A stretch of DNA of 64,000 nucleotides from Candidatus Chlorohelix allophototropha (GCF_030389965.1 NZ_CP128399.1:372001-436000); one strand, 5' to 3'; shown: positions 52,665 through 61,045, counted from the first letter of the stretch. Numbers and translations are program-made. Notes: generated from the letters alone by a model not told the origin.

Positions 52665-53090
52665 TTATTCTCCTATAGTATTTGGGGCAGCCGCCCGGTT
52701 ATCCGAATTATCGGTGAGTTTTTGCGTTGCCATCAATTGTTGAGCCTGCGCCGCCGTAATTTTTCCCTGACTTAGCATTTCGAGAATTTCCCGGCGCGAG
52801 TCGGGTAATGGAACAGGTTCATAGCCAAGCGCAACAATTAACTCATCGAGTTTTTTAATAACGGTAGGATAAGAGATGTTAAGTAATTCCTGAATGGCTT
52901 TGTTTTGACCGCGTGCTCGGATGAACACTTCCAGAAATTGCAATTGGTCGGGGCTGAGATTCTGGAATGAGCCAAGGCTGAATTTCCCATCCAAGCCGGA
53001 GCCGCAATTTTCGCATTCCAGACGGGTGATATGCATTTGCTCGTTGCAAACCGGACATTGCCCGCTGATATGACATTTTGAAGTTACCAT
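52665..53090 (-). CDS. DUF2089 zinc-ribbon/helix-turn-helix regulator
   Basis: A 141-aa protein. Cysteines C12/C15 (CPVC) and C27/C30 (CENC) form an N-terminal zinc ribbon. Residues 45-95 resemble a sigma-region-4-like helix-turn-helix (LSPDQLQFLEVFIRARG and NISYPTVIKKLDELIVALG). Residues 98-120 form the SHOCT-like hairpin SRREILEMLSQGKITAAQAQQLM. A DNA-binding regulator of its own operon is likely, given the palindromic boxes just upstream. GGAGA precedes the ATG. Operon with DUF4097 and a 61-aa gene. Confidence 0.85.
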   Translation of the reverse strand: MVTSKCHISGQCPVCNEQMHITRLECENCGSGLDGKFSLGSFQNLSPDQLQFLEVFIRARGQNKAIQELLNISYPTVIKKLDELIVALGYEPVPLPDSRREILEMLSQGKITAAQAQQLMATQKLTDNSDNRAAAPNTIGE

Positions 53091-53139
53091 AGGTTGTCTC
53101 CATACGCGCTTAACTATTTAATATAAATTCACGATAACA

Positions 53140-53267
53140 CTTAATATTATTAACCAACTACTTAATATTATTAAGCCCGCATAATAAATATACTTCCGTT
53201 TCAGAGGCTTGTCAATATCTTTAGATAAGAACTTAATATATTTAAGCATGTAATTAATATAATTAAA
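53140..53267. promoter_or_regulatory. two pairs of palindromic AT-rich boxes, putative operator array
   Basis: Four 15-bp boxes follow the pattern CTTAATATNATTAAG: 53140-53154 (ends in C), 53161-53175 (perfect), 53232-53246 and 53253-53267 (outer bases A). Spacing is 21 bp within each pair and 71 bp between the second and third boxes, near whole helical turns. A weaker half-site lies at 53117-53124. They occupy the upstream region of the DUF2089 gene and are unlike the surrounding sequence. Confidence 0.7.
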
Positions 53268-53292
53268 AAGCTCCGAATAACCGGAGCTTTTT
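53265..53292 (-). terminator. terminator after manA
   Basis: GCTCCG (53270-53275) and CGGAGC (53282-53287), extended by A5/T5 flanks, form a stem around AATAAC. It is symmetrical, and serves the minus-strand manA gene. Confidence 0.85.
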
Positions 53293-53328
53293 AAGTCATT
53301 TTATTTATTGGAAAATCGAGCTATTTTA

Positions 53329-54309
53329 TTAGTTTCGGGTTTCCAACCAACAACCTATAACTTCGAGGGGATGTGAGGTAATTTTTGTGGCAAGCTGATA
53401 ATCCAATTCGGAGGGAATTAGAACTGTATCGCCTTTATTCAAGGGCTGTGTTACAAACTCGCTTGAAGGAGAGCTTAAATCTCCTTTGCCCCCCAGCACG
53501 GTTAACACAGTAAAACTTTCTGCCGCTGCCTTAAGCTGTGCCTGTTTTTCAACTTGCCATAGAGTAGCGGTGAAATAGTCGCAAGCGACCAATTCGGCAG
53601 CGTGATAACCCTTATAACTAATACTTTCAGCATGGGTAACTTTGAAATTGCGGTAATCGAGGTTTATAGCCTGTACGCCCTTTTCTACGTGCATTTCCCG
53701 TTCTGTTCTACCCCAATCATACAGGCGGTAGGTAATGTCACAGTCTTGCTGCAATTCGTAAACTACTACTCCTTCGGTAAGGGCATGCACTATACCGGCG
53801 GGTAGAAACAGCACATCCCCCTTTTTTACGGGAGAACGTTGCACGTAGCGCAAAAGATCATTGTGTCGAATAGCTTCAGCTAAATCTTCGCGGGTGGCAG
53901 GCGTATTATTAAGGCTATAGCAGATTTCCGCACCTTTTTCTGCTTCTATAACATACCAGAATTCGGTTTTTCCAAAGGGGTAATTTTCCAGTCGTTGCGC
54001 CATTGCATCATCAGGATGAACCTGCACCGAAAGATTCTGGTGGGCATCAATGAACTTGACCAGCAATGGAAATTTGGGGTAGCGCATAGCTGCTGCACCA
54101 AACAATGCCGTACCATAGGTCTCAAAAAGTTCGGCAAGTTTTTTACCGGAGAACGCACCATTAGTAATGATACTACTGGAATAAGCTTCCCAGCTTTCGC
54201 CGAGCTTTGCGCCCTCTGCGCCTTTGCGCCCCAATTTGTTCGCCAACCAGCGCCCACCCCACACAACTTCTTTGACATATGGCTCAAGCCGGAGTGGGTA
54301 TTTGGTCAT
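53329..54309 (-). CDS. manA: mannose-6-phosphate isomerase, class I
   Basis: Zinc enzyme interconverting fructose-6-phosphate and mannose-6-phosphate, feeding GDP-mannose synthesis. The 326-aa protein has VWGGRWLANKLG at the start, the metal motif SVQVHPDD (H98), E116 in GKTEFWYVIE, and PAGIVHALTEG with the third metal histidine; LQQDCDITYRLYDWGR is typical of the family. Length fits the shorter bacterial class I enzymes. Together with gmd at 35 kb it supports use of GDP-mannose-derived sugars, though the genes are unlinked. It is the last gene in a run of minus-strand genes, 25 nt after its neighbour. Confidence 0.93.
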   Translation of the reverse strand: MTKYPLRLEPYVKEVVWGGRWLANKLGRKGAEGAKLGESWEAYSSSIITNGAFSGKKLAELFETYGTALFGAAAMRYPKFPLLVKFIDAHQNLSVQVHPDDAMAQRLENYPFGKTEFWYVIEAEKGAEICYSLNNTPATREDLAEAIRHNDLLRYVQRSPVKKGDVLFLPAGIVHALTEGVVVYELQQDCDITYRLYDWGRTEREMHVEKGVQAINLDYRNFKVTHAESISYKGYHAAELVACDYFTATLWQVEKQAQLKAAAESFTVLTVLGGKGDLSSPSSEFVTQPLNKGDTVLIPSELDYQLATKITSHPLEVIGCWLETRN

Positions 54310-54334
54310 AGCAGAGTCCGTTTCTTTCTTTATA

Positions 54335-55003
54335 TCATTGCTCCATTATATTCAAACCGTATTTCAAAAAGCTTTCGAAAGCTTCCCGCAATCGTTCTTC
54401 GTATTCGCTTTCGTTGCGAAAACTCCACCAATAGTCTGGTTTTGCGTTGGGAATTAAATTGCTCAACCGAGTTTCAAATCCACCGTTACTTCCAAACAAC
54501 GGGCGATCACCGACGTTTTTCACCAAATTAATGGTGAAACGGCGCGGGGGGGGCGTAAGCATTACGGTTGTAGAAATTTGCACTTCAATAAAGCAGGTTT
54601 GTGCTTTGGGGATTGTTTGCCGGAATACGAACGACAGACCTTCTGGACCGGGTTGGCTTACCTCTGCAGCAAACTCATAATGATGCAGTGTAAGCAACTC
54701 TTGTCCAATTTTGATGGCACTCTCCCGATATAATGCACCCCATTCATTCTGACTCAACAGGTTATATTCGGTATCAAGATACAACACCAATCCTTTTACA
54801 ACCTTTGGCGACCAGAAGAATATTTCCCAACATCCTTCTTCATCCAAATGAGCAGGCGGGTATTCGTTGATTTCGGTTAGGGCAGTACGGGCATCCGGTT
54901 GCCATTGGCGGGCAATAATAATAGCCTTTTTGAAAGCTTCGGTAGCCTCTGTCCAGCTATCAGAATCGTCCAGTTCCGGTTCTTCGAGATTAAAAAAGCC
55001 CAT
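54335..55003 (-). CDS. conserved hypothetical protein
   Basis: A 222-aa soluble acidic protein, unrecognised. It seems alpha/beta, with an N-terminal helix (DSWTEATEAFKKAIIIARQW), aromatic strands (CWEIFFWSPKVVKGLVLYLD), a PPPRRFTINLVKNVGD segment and a C-terminal helix (EERLREAFESFLKYG). It starts 2 nt after the stop of the HELAH-motif gene, so it is the third gene of a ybjQ-like/HELAH/unknown operon, and manA follows 25 nt later. Confidence 0.65.
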   Translation of the reverse strand: MGFFNLEEPELDDSDSWTEATEAFKKAIIIARQWQPDARTALTEINEYPPAHLDEEGCWEIFFWSPKVVKGLVLYLDTEYNLLSQNEWGALYRESAIKIGQELLTLHHYEFAAEVSQPGPEGLSFVFRQTIPKAQTCFIEVQISTTVMLTPPPRRFTINLVKNVGDRPLFGSNGGFETRLSNLIPNAKPDYWWSFRNESEYEERLREAFESFLKYGLNIMEQ

Positions 55004-55005
55004 GA

Positions 55006-55500
55006 TTAATCAAATAACTCCGCATAGAAACCACGTATATAATCTGGGAGTAATTCGGTTTTACCCATCACGCCGCTGGCAAGTCCTGCGTATTGTTCCC
55101 AATCAATCACTGTTCCATCCGCTTCAAACATTCCTCTGAAACCGGTTAGCGCATCCCCATTTTCATAAACACGCGCAAGTTCTTGCGCACGACGGTAATG
55201 GGGGTCGGTTTCCTCAGAAAGTCGCCTAACCATTGCTGAGAAAGTTTTGCGTACTTCGGGGTCTTTTCGCAATTCATGCCACCAAGCATGCGCTAACTCG
55301 TGTATAGCGGCTTCTTCCTGAGCTGTTTGAAGTTCGACTAATTTGCTGTCAGGATACCACCCGCCGCCGCCGTGTGTACTGTGTGGGTTTTTCACTACGA
55401 TATGAACACCATAGTATTGCAACCACTCCCATGCGCGTTCGCGAATGGGTAGCGGCGGTAGGTCAGGATGAACTATAATCATAGAACTATCTTCTATCAC
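55006..55500 (-). CDS. HELAH-motif metalloprotein, putative peptidase
   Basis: A 164-aa protein with a zincin motif HELAH in EEAAIHELAHAWWHE, about residues 67-81; a conserved-looking downstream Glu set (E95, E96) and FRGMFEADG could supply the third ligand. It lacks signal peptide and membrane segments and is short for a peptidase. The frame opens at GTG 55500; ATG 55482 is an alternative. It overlaps the YbjQ-like gene by 14 nt, suggesting coupling. The function is inferred from the motif only. Confidence 0.6.
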   Translation of the reverse strand: MIEDSSMIIVHPDLPPLPIRERAWEWLQYYGVHIVVKNPHSTHGGGGWYPDSKLVELQTAQEEAAIHELAHAWWHELRKDPEVRKTFSAMVRRLSEETDPHYRRAQELARVYENGDALTGFRGMFEADGTVIDWEQYAGLASGVMGKTELLPDYIRGFYAELFD

Positions 55501-55951
55501 TTAGCGGCTCAACTATAACTGCCGTGCCATAGGATAGAACTTCAGTGATACCGTCCGACACCTCGTTGGCATCGTAATGCATACCAATAATTGCATTTGC
55601 GCCTATCTGAGCGGCATGTTGAATCATTAACTCAAAAGCTTCTTCTCGCGCTTTCTCGCAAAGCTCAACATAGATGCTAATTTTACCACCCACTAGCGCT
55701 TGGAAACCTGCCCCAATATTACCGATTACACTGCGGCTGCGTACAGTTATACCGCGTACCACCCCAAGATAGCGCACAATTCGAAATCCCTCGAAACTAA
55801 AGGCAGTTGTAACCATACCACGATCTAGGAAACTAGGGGGTGGCATTCCCGGTCCGGGTTGCGGCGGAAAACCACCGGGTCCCGGATTGTATCCACCGGG
55901 CGGCGGGGGCGGGAAATTGCCGGGCGGTGGTTGATTATAAGGTGGTTGCAT
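55487..55951 (-). CDS. YbjQ-family (heavy-metal-binding-like) protein with Pro/Gly-rich N-terminus
   Basis: A 154-aa protein. Residues 1-45 are a low-complexity Pro/Gly stretch with PPP and GG repeats; residues 50-150 match the YbjQ domain, with GFRIVRYLGVVRGITVRSRS, IYVELCEKAREEAFELM and ANAIIGMHYDANEV. YbjQ proteins are pentameric shells of unknown role. ATG 55951 is chosen over a TTG at 55981 because AAGGAG lies about 9 nt upstream. It is the first gene of the operon with the HELAH protein. Confidence 0.8.
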   Translation of the reverse strand: MQPPYNQPPPGNFPPPPPGGYNPGPGGFPPQPGPGMPPPSFLDRGMVTTAFSFEGFRIVRYLGVVRGITVRSRSVIGNIGAGFQALVGGKISIYVELCEKAREEAFELMIQHAAQIGANAIIGMHYDANEVSDGITEVLSYGTAVIVEPLSDRR

Positions 55952-56219
55952 CAGTTTTGCTCCTTGCTTTACATTTGACAAGTCAAAAAAAGACTCAGAT
56001 CATCCCTATACTGGGAGAATTACTTCTATTTAAAATTATAGCATATAGTTAAACCCCCACTTTGAGATTAAATTTCAATTGCTTTAGTGATTTGAAAAGA
56101 GTTTACAGCGGTTTGGATATAAATACTCAGGGCAGCTACCGCTAGTGAACTAAAAAGGGCATCCTTGCTAAAATAGTGGGATTGAAAAAGAAAGAATAGT
56201 CCCCTTAAGGAGCAAGAAA

Positions 56220-56342
56220 ATGTCTCTCCAGCCACAAAAGAGCGAAACGATACCGCAAGACATCGAAATGGTGTGTGGGCGGCTCGATTGGAAATATCTT
56301 TTAGGTCTAGAATTGAGTGTAGTTAAAGTTACTGACAAATAA
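56220..56342 (+). pseudogene. relic of an IS1182-type transposase gene
   Basis: A 40-codon frame (MSLQPQKSETIPQDIEMVCG..., ending in TAA) behind AAGGAG. The start (MSLQPQ..IPQ) and the segment GRLDWKYLLGLELS both resemble the N-terminal region of IS1182-family transposases, where they are separated by about 60 residues. This suggests an internal deletion and loss of everything downstream. It is an ancient remnant without ends that I can define. Confidence 0.6.
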
Positions 56343-56403
56343 CGTCAAGGCTTGTTAACTTGCCCTAACATATAAACATCAGCAATTAAATAATTGAGGT
56401 AAT

Positions 56404-56913
56404 ATGTCTGATTCAATTTTGCTGGTAAGAACCGGAACTGAAGAAGGCTGTATAACGGGCGGAGTTAGTCTTGATTTGCTAGGCGCAAGGTTACTCCAAT
56501 ATGGTTATTATCTTGATGTGCAACCTAGAGTTCTAGGCACACAGGAGGATATTTCTTTTACGCAGCCTGCTTTGGTTATAATCGAACTCGACTCGAATAA
56601 GGCTTTGGAAGCGCTTGAATTAAGTTACAAGCTAAAATCTTCGGCGCTCACAGCACATATTCCGGTCTTAGTGGTGAGTAATATTTCTGAGGTAAATCTG
56701 GTGAATCAGTTTTACCAAACCGGCGTTTCTTATTATATTCATCTTATGCGAACTCGCCGTAAAAACTCGAATATTAAGGCTATTGAGCATATCTGCGATA
56801 TTTCGATGGGCTTCATTCACCATACTTATGGCACGCCCGCTCCAACTTCACTGAATACAAAGCGAAGCAATTATATCGGTTCGGGTTTGATGCATTCTCC
56901 ATTGGATAATTAA
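56404..56913 (+). CDS. degenerate receiver-like protein
   Basis: A 169-aa protein with a receiver-like alternation: ILLVRTGT, ALVIIELDSNKALEALELSYKL and IPVLVVSN. The usual paired acids near the N-terminus and the catalytic Lys are not evident, and the phospho-acceptor position lies in an ELDS turn, so a phosphorelay role is doubtful. The C-terminal 50 residues are polar. It has a good upstream region but no clear ribosome binding site, and is convergent with the receiver gene downstream. A pseudo-receiver used for protein contact is the best guess. Confidence 0.6.
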   Translation: MSDSILLVRTGTEEGCITGGVSLDLLGARLLQYGYYLDVQPRVLGTQEDISFTQPALVIIELDSNKALEALELSYKLKSSALTAHIPVLVVSNISEVNLVNQFYQTGVSYYIHLMRTRRKNSNIKAIEHICDISMGFIHHTYGTPAPTSLNTKRSNYIGSGLMHSPLDN

Positions 56914-56942
56914 AAAAGCGGGGTTTTACGCCCGCCTTTTTA
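56912..56942. terminator. bidirectional terminator between two receiver-type genes
   Basis: GCGGG (56918-56922) and CCCGC (56931-56935), flanked by A6 on the left and T5 on the right, can serve both convergent genes. Confidence 0.8.
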
Positions 56943-57446
56943 TTATTTATCCTTAATACAACAACGGAGTTGTTTTACTAATTCGCTCGAACTTAAACCT
57001 TTTTCAAGGAAAAGGTCACAGTTGGCTTCTTCGGCGCGCTTGCGATTGGCAAAATCCGAGTGAATGGTGAGAATAATTACCGCTCTGGCGAGGTTTTCTT
57101 GTTTAATTTGGGCGCATGCCTCAATACCGTCAAAATCCCCACCATCCGGCATTTCCAAATCCGTAATTACAACATCCGGTTGTAACTGACGTGCTACTTC
57201 CACTGCTTCTGGTCCGCTGGTAGCTTCCCCCACCACCTCTATATCATCTTCGAGAGTCAAAATAATCCGCAAACTCTCCCGAACAGATTCAAGGTCGTCT
57301 ACCAACAGCACATTAATTGTATTATTTTTTACCGGCTTAGCTTCGTCGCTTGCAGGCTTTGTTATTTTTGCCAAATTACCGAAGGTTGCGTAAAAAGAAT
57401 TATTTTCAATAAATAGGTCATTATTAATAGCAAACACGCTTTTCAT
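56943..57446 (-). CDS. stand-alone response regulator receiver protein
   Basis: A 167-aa protein with a 44-residue polar N-terminal extension followed by one receiver domain. VLLVDDLESVRESLR (D50, D51), VVITDLEMP (D96, the phosphorylation site), ILTIHSD and FLEKGLSS (Lys) are all present, so it looks competent for phosphotransfer. The domain resembles NarL/FixJ receivers but no output domain follows. ATG 57446, with GAGG 8 nt upstream, is preferred over a much longer frame opening at 57578. No histidine kinase is adjacent. Confidence 0.88.
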   Translation of the reverse strand: MKSVFAINNDLFIENNSFYATFGNLAKITKPASDEAKPVKNNTINVLLVDDLESVRESLRIILTLEDDIEVVGEATSGPEAVEVARQLQPDVVITDLEMPDGGDFDGIEACAQIKQENLARAVIILTIHSDFANRKRAEEANCDLFLEKGLSSSELVKQLRCCIKDK

Positions 57447-57714
57447 TGTTATCCTCGTTTTTATTCCTACTACCGTTTGTTCACTAACGATTAGCTCTGG
57501 TAACATTGTAAGAAAAGTAACGAGATATAACATCGAGCCATAGGCTAAATCTAATAGCCTTACATTAGCCCATCCCATTATGCCACTAACGGTGAGAATT
57601 ACATAAGCCTAAAGACCTATTTCAGACTAGGGCTTAAGAACCATTAGCTGTCATGGAGAAGTAAGGAGTTACAGTTGGGGAGAGAATAACTTGCAACCCC
57701 CTAAGTGTGACTGG

Positions 57715-58770
57715 TTAATCGAAATGCGCTAACCCTTTTTCAAGAACCCTTAACCAATTGGCATGATAAAAGTTTCTGATGTCTTCGTCACTAAAACCAT
57801 GCTTCAGCAACGCTTCACCAACTAAAGGCAAATCGTTCAAACCTTTTAGCGGTTCCGGAATCGATTCAGCCCCAAACCCTCCGTCCCAATCTGTGCCAAA
57901 TCCAATGGCGCGGGTGTGCCCGGCGAGTTCGCAGATATGGCTAATATGCCGCACCACATCTTCAAGCGTGGCTTTACGCCCTTCTTCTTTAGCTACAAGA
58001 AAACGATCGTATAATACAACTCCTATAACTGCATCGCGTTCCAGCAAACGGCGGATCATATCATCTGATAACTGGCGATCTGTGTTAACGATGCTGCGGC
58101 AGTTGGCATGGCTCGCAATGGTTACGCCACTATACACATCTAGGGCATTGTAGAAACTCTCTTCCGCCATGTGGCTAATATCTAGAATGACTCCCAACCT
58201 TTGCATTTCGGAGAGAAGTTCGACTCCGAGCGGGGTTAGCTGTCCCGGTTCACCCGTTCCACCGCAGTAACGATTAGATTTCCAAGCCGGTCCGATAAGC
58301 CGCAAGCCCTTATCAACCCACTGTTGCAATTCATCTGGCCGTCGAATCGGGTCTGCTCCTTCAAGTGACAGCATAATGCCGAGTTTTTGAGCGCCATCCT
58401 TGATTTCTTTCAGGTGCGTATGCAAGTCGATAAGGTTGCGAATAAGCTTGACCTGTGGTTGCTCCCTCGCGACCCTGTTATAGAAATCAACTTGCCACAT
58501 GCCCTGTGCGTGGGCTTCTTCAGCGTTTGAGAAAGAGAGACTCTCTCCGACAATACTGATGGCTCTTTCTGGTAAGGTGAAGATAGTACCAATCACAAGG
58601 CGCACTGGGCTAGCCAGCAAATCCGGCAGCGATACCAACCGCTCGCCATAAATCGCTGCATCATTTACACGTTCACGCGAGGACTTGATTTCTTCAAAAA
58701 AATCCCGTCCAAAACTGGCGTTCCATCCAATATCTTGATGACTATCTATAATAAAAGGAATATCCGGCAT
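57715..58770 (-). CDS. membrane dipeptidase (peptidase M19)
   Basis: A 351-aa metal-dependent dipeptidase of the amidohydrolase fold. It starts with the motif IDSHQDIGWN (usual form D-x-H-x-D), contains LSLEGADPI (Glu for metal), ISHMAEESFYNALD and ASHANCRS (histidine ligands), and GFGTDWDGGF at the C-terminal metal site. No signal peptide is seen. ATG 58770 is preferred, with GGAG about 6 nt upstream, over an earlier frame start. The substrate could be dipeptides or D-amino acid compounds. Confidence 0.9.
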   Translation of the reverse strand: MPDIPFIIDSHQDIGWNASFGRDFFEEIKSSRERVNDAAIYGERLVSLPDLLASPVRLVIGTIFTLPERAISIVGESLSFSNAEEAHAQGMWQVDFYNRVAREQPQVKLIRNLIDLHTHLKEIKDGAQKLGIMLSLEGADPIRRPDELQQWVDKGLRLIGPAWKSNRYCGGTGEPGQLTPLGVELLSEMQRLGVILDISHMAEESFYNALDVYSGVTIASHANCRSIVNTDRQLSDDMIRRLLERDAVIGVVLYDRFLVAKEEGRKATLEDVVRHISHICELAGHTRAIGFGTDWDGGFGAESIPEPLKGLNDLPLVGEALLKHGFSDEDIRNFYHANWLRVLEKGLAHFD

Positions 58771-58803
58771 GCTGACTCCAACTTCAATTCTATAAGGACT
58801 AGA

Positions 58804-58836
58804 CAATAAAAAAGAGGGACGCAGCGAACTGCGTCC
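58804..58836 (-). terminator. terminator after the class III aminotransferase gene
   Basis: GGACGCAG (58817-58824) and CTGCGTCC (58829-58836) form an 8-bp perfect stem with a CGAA loop; A6 on the plus strand provides the T-run on the minus strand. Confidence 0.88.
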
Positions 58837-58863
58837 GACTTTCAACGCTATGGCATAGAAAAT

Positions 58864-60222
58864 CTAACTTTCAAGCGATTTGTCGGCGATGTCCAACGCC
58901 TGATCCAATAATACCAAACCTTCCTGCAATTGCTCCTCGGTGATACATAGTGGAGGATTGCAGAAAATGCTATTCCAGCGAACTAGCGCAAGCACTCCGT
59001 TTTGGCGCAAGAAACCGCCGATCTGATTCATTACTCCCATCTCTGCCGGTTTTGGATTAAACGGTACTAATGGCTCGCGCGTTTTCCTGTCTTTGACCAG
59101 TTCCATAACCGAGAAAAGCCCGATTGCACGCACATCTCCCACGCAGGGATGTTTGTCGCGCAGTTTCTCAAGCTCAGCTTTCAGGAATTTCCCCACTGTC
59201 GCTGCATTTTCTATCAGGTTATCTTCCTTGTAAACCTTGATCGTAGCAATGGCGGTGGCTAATGCCAAAGTATGGGAGTTGTAGGTAAGCCCGAACGGTA
59301 GCGGCGAATTTTCGAATCTCTCGGCTATCGCAGGCGATACCATCAATGCACCTAACGGGACATATCCCGAAGTTATGCCCTTCGCCATCGTCATCATATC
59401 CGGTTGTACGCCCCAATGCTCGATGGCAAACCATTTTCCGGTGCGTCCAAATCCTGCCATTACTTCGTCAGCGATAAGCAAAATTCCATATTTGTCGCAA
59501 AGCTCACGCAACCCTTGCCAGTAGCCGTCCGGTGGGATGATAATCCCGTTTGTTCCGGTTACACTTTCCATGATAATTGCTGCTACATTTTGCGGACCTT
59601 CAAACTGAATTACTTCTTCCACATGGTTGAGGCAGTTCATGTTACATGCGCCTTCACCTTTGCAGAAATTACAGCGATATTCGTATGGGTCAAGCACGCG
59701 CACTACGCCCTGCATGCCAGGTTCGGAAGACCAACGGCGCGGCTCGCCTGTCAGGGACATTGCGCCGAAAGTTGCGCCATGATAGCTGCGGTAACGCGCA
59801 ATAATCTTGTGTCGTCCGGTATAGGTGCGGGCGATGCGAATAGCCGCCTCCACTGCTTCCGTTCCACCGTTGGTAAAGAAGGCTTTACTGAGGCTGGCGG
59901 GGGTTAATTCATTGAGCAGTTTGCCTAGTTCGGCGCGTGGTTCGGTAGCATGCCCTGGTAGCACATAGGGCAGTTTTGCAACTTGCTCTGAGACGGCGCG
60001 TATTACTCGATCGTCGCAATGCCCGATATTGACATTCATTAGCTGTGAATTGAAATCAAGATAACGTTTGCCATCGGTATCCCACAGATAAACGCCTTTA
60101 GCATGGGATATTGCCAGTGGTTTGACCGACGCTTGCGCTGACCAATCATACAAGGTGTAATCCCGGCAAGCCTGTAAAATTTCGTCTGTTGACATTGAAG
60201 CGGTTAACCCTTCGATGCTCAT
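58864..60222 (-). CDS. PLP-dependent class III aminotransferase
   Basis: A 452-aa omega-type aminotransferase, fold-type I class III. FFTNGGTEAVEAAIRIAR binds the PLP phosphate, YRSYHGATFGAMSLTG follows, ILLIADEVMAGFGRTGKWFA carries the cofactor aspartate, and the Schiff-base lysine is in TMAKGITSGYVP. An unusual insert, YRCNFCKGEGACNMNCLNHVEEVI (about 188-211), has four cysteines in a C-x2-C-x5-C-x3-C layout. AGGAGG sits 6 nt before ATG 60222, so this start is preferred over ATG 60228, which abuts the site. The substrate could be omega-amino acids or amines. Confidence 0.92.
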   Translation of the reverse strand: MSIEGLTASMSTDEILQACRDYTLYDWSAQASVKPLAISHAKGVYLWDTDGKRYLDFNSQLMNVNIGHCDDRVIRAVSEQVAKLPYVLPGHATEPRAELGKLLNELTPASLSKAFFTNGGTEAVEAAIRIARTYTGRHKIIARYRSYHGATFGAMSLTGEPRRWSSEPGMQGVVRVLDPYEYRCNFCKGEGACNMNCLNHVEEVIQFEGPQNVAAIIMESVTGTNGIIIPPDGYWQGLRELCDKYGILLIADEVMAGFGRTGKWFAIEHWGVQPDMMTMAKGITSGYVPLGALMVSPAIAERFENSPLPFGLTYNSHTLALATAIATIKVYKEDNLIENAATVGKFLKAELEKLRDKHPCVGDVRAIGLFSVMELVKDRKTREPLVPFNPKPAEMGVMNQIGGFLRQNGVLALVRWNSIFCNPPLCITEEQLQEGLVLLDQALDIADKSLES

Positions 60223-60429
60223 CGCCATCCTCCTGTTGTTTAACAATTTTGAGTCTGCCCGGCTTTAAGGAGTGACTTGCAAGCATGGGTCAAATTCCTC
60301 GCTTATTTAGTCACTCACCAGCTTTATTGCCTATACAGTTAACATTATAACAATGAAGGGGAAAGTAGGCATCTACTAGGCTACAAATATTTGCTGTTTG
60401 TTAGCATTTTACTCAAAGAAGCTATAAAG

Positions 60430-60455
60430 AAAACTCCCCTAAAAAGGGGAGCTTT
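60430..60455 (-). terminator. terminator after the DUF3090 gene
   Basis: CTCCCCT (60434-60440) pairs with AGGGGAG (60445-60451) around AAAA. The T-run on the minus strand follows. Confidence 0.8.
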
Positions 60456-60473
60456 ACTTTTACTTTGATTAAA

Positions 60474-60992
60474 TTACTGGTTCTGGTAGGGAATATGCCC
60501 ATTCTTGCTGTGTTGTACTCGTCCTGAGCTAATTACCTGTGCTGCTTCTCGGTAGAACTTTTCCAGTTGAGTACGTGAAGCCTCTACCCGGATAATAGGT
60601 AGAATGTTGCTTGCTAATTCTTCAGCTTCTTCCTGAGTGGTAGCTTTGTCAATTGCTTGTTGCTCAGATTCAAGGTCGTAGAGGTAAATAATGAATAGCT
60701 CTGATTCCTCGTTATAGCCAAGCGCTAATCTCCCGGTTTGGGCTTCAACTTGGAAAGGTTCAGGATATACCCCGGTAGCGATTGGATCTTTTTGGCTCTT
60801 TCCGCCTTCGTATTGTTCCAGTAATTCGTTTATTGCATCAGCAAGAGCGCCGAGTTGCTCTTTTTCCATCCAGCAACAAGCTGAGCGCTTTCCTTCTCGG
60901 AATAGAACTCTGAAGCGTCGGTTACCCGGCATCCCAATTGCTTCCGGTTTTAATTCATCTATAGCACCAAAATCATGTAGCGCGTCCGCCAT
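60474..60992 (-). CDS. DUF3090-family protein
   Basis: A 172-aa protein resembling DUF3090, a small conserved family of unknown role known from Actinobacteria and Chloroflexota. Matching features are RFRVLFREGKRSACCWMEKEQLGALADAINELLEQ, FQVEAQTGRLALGYNEESELFIIYLY and a C-terminal IRVEASRTQLEKFYREAAQVISSGR helix. The family usually ends with a Cys-rich knuckle; here the tail (VQHSKNGHIPYQNQ) has none. GAGGAGA upstream of ATG; it stands alone behind its own terminator. Confidence 0.75.
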   Translation of the reverse strand: MADALHDFGAIDELKPEAIGMPGNRRFRVLFREGKRSACCWMEKEQLGALADAINELLEQYEGGKSQKDPIATGVYPEPFQVEAQTGRLALGYNEESELFIIYLYDLESEQQAIDKATTQEEAEELASNILPIIRVEASRTQLEKFYREAAQVISSGRVQHSKNGHIPYQNQ

Positions 60993-61045
60993 TATTGAAG
61001 AATCTCCTCTCTGCGTAGGTATATCCCAAGCTTTATGGAACGGTA

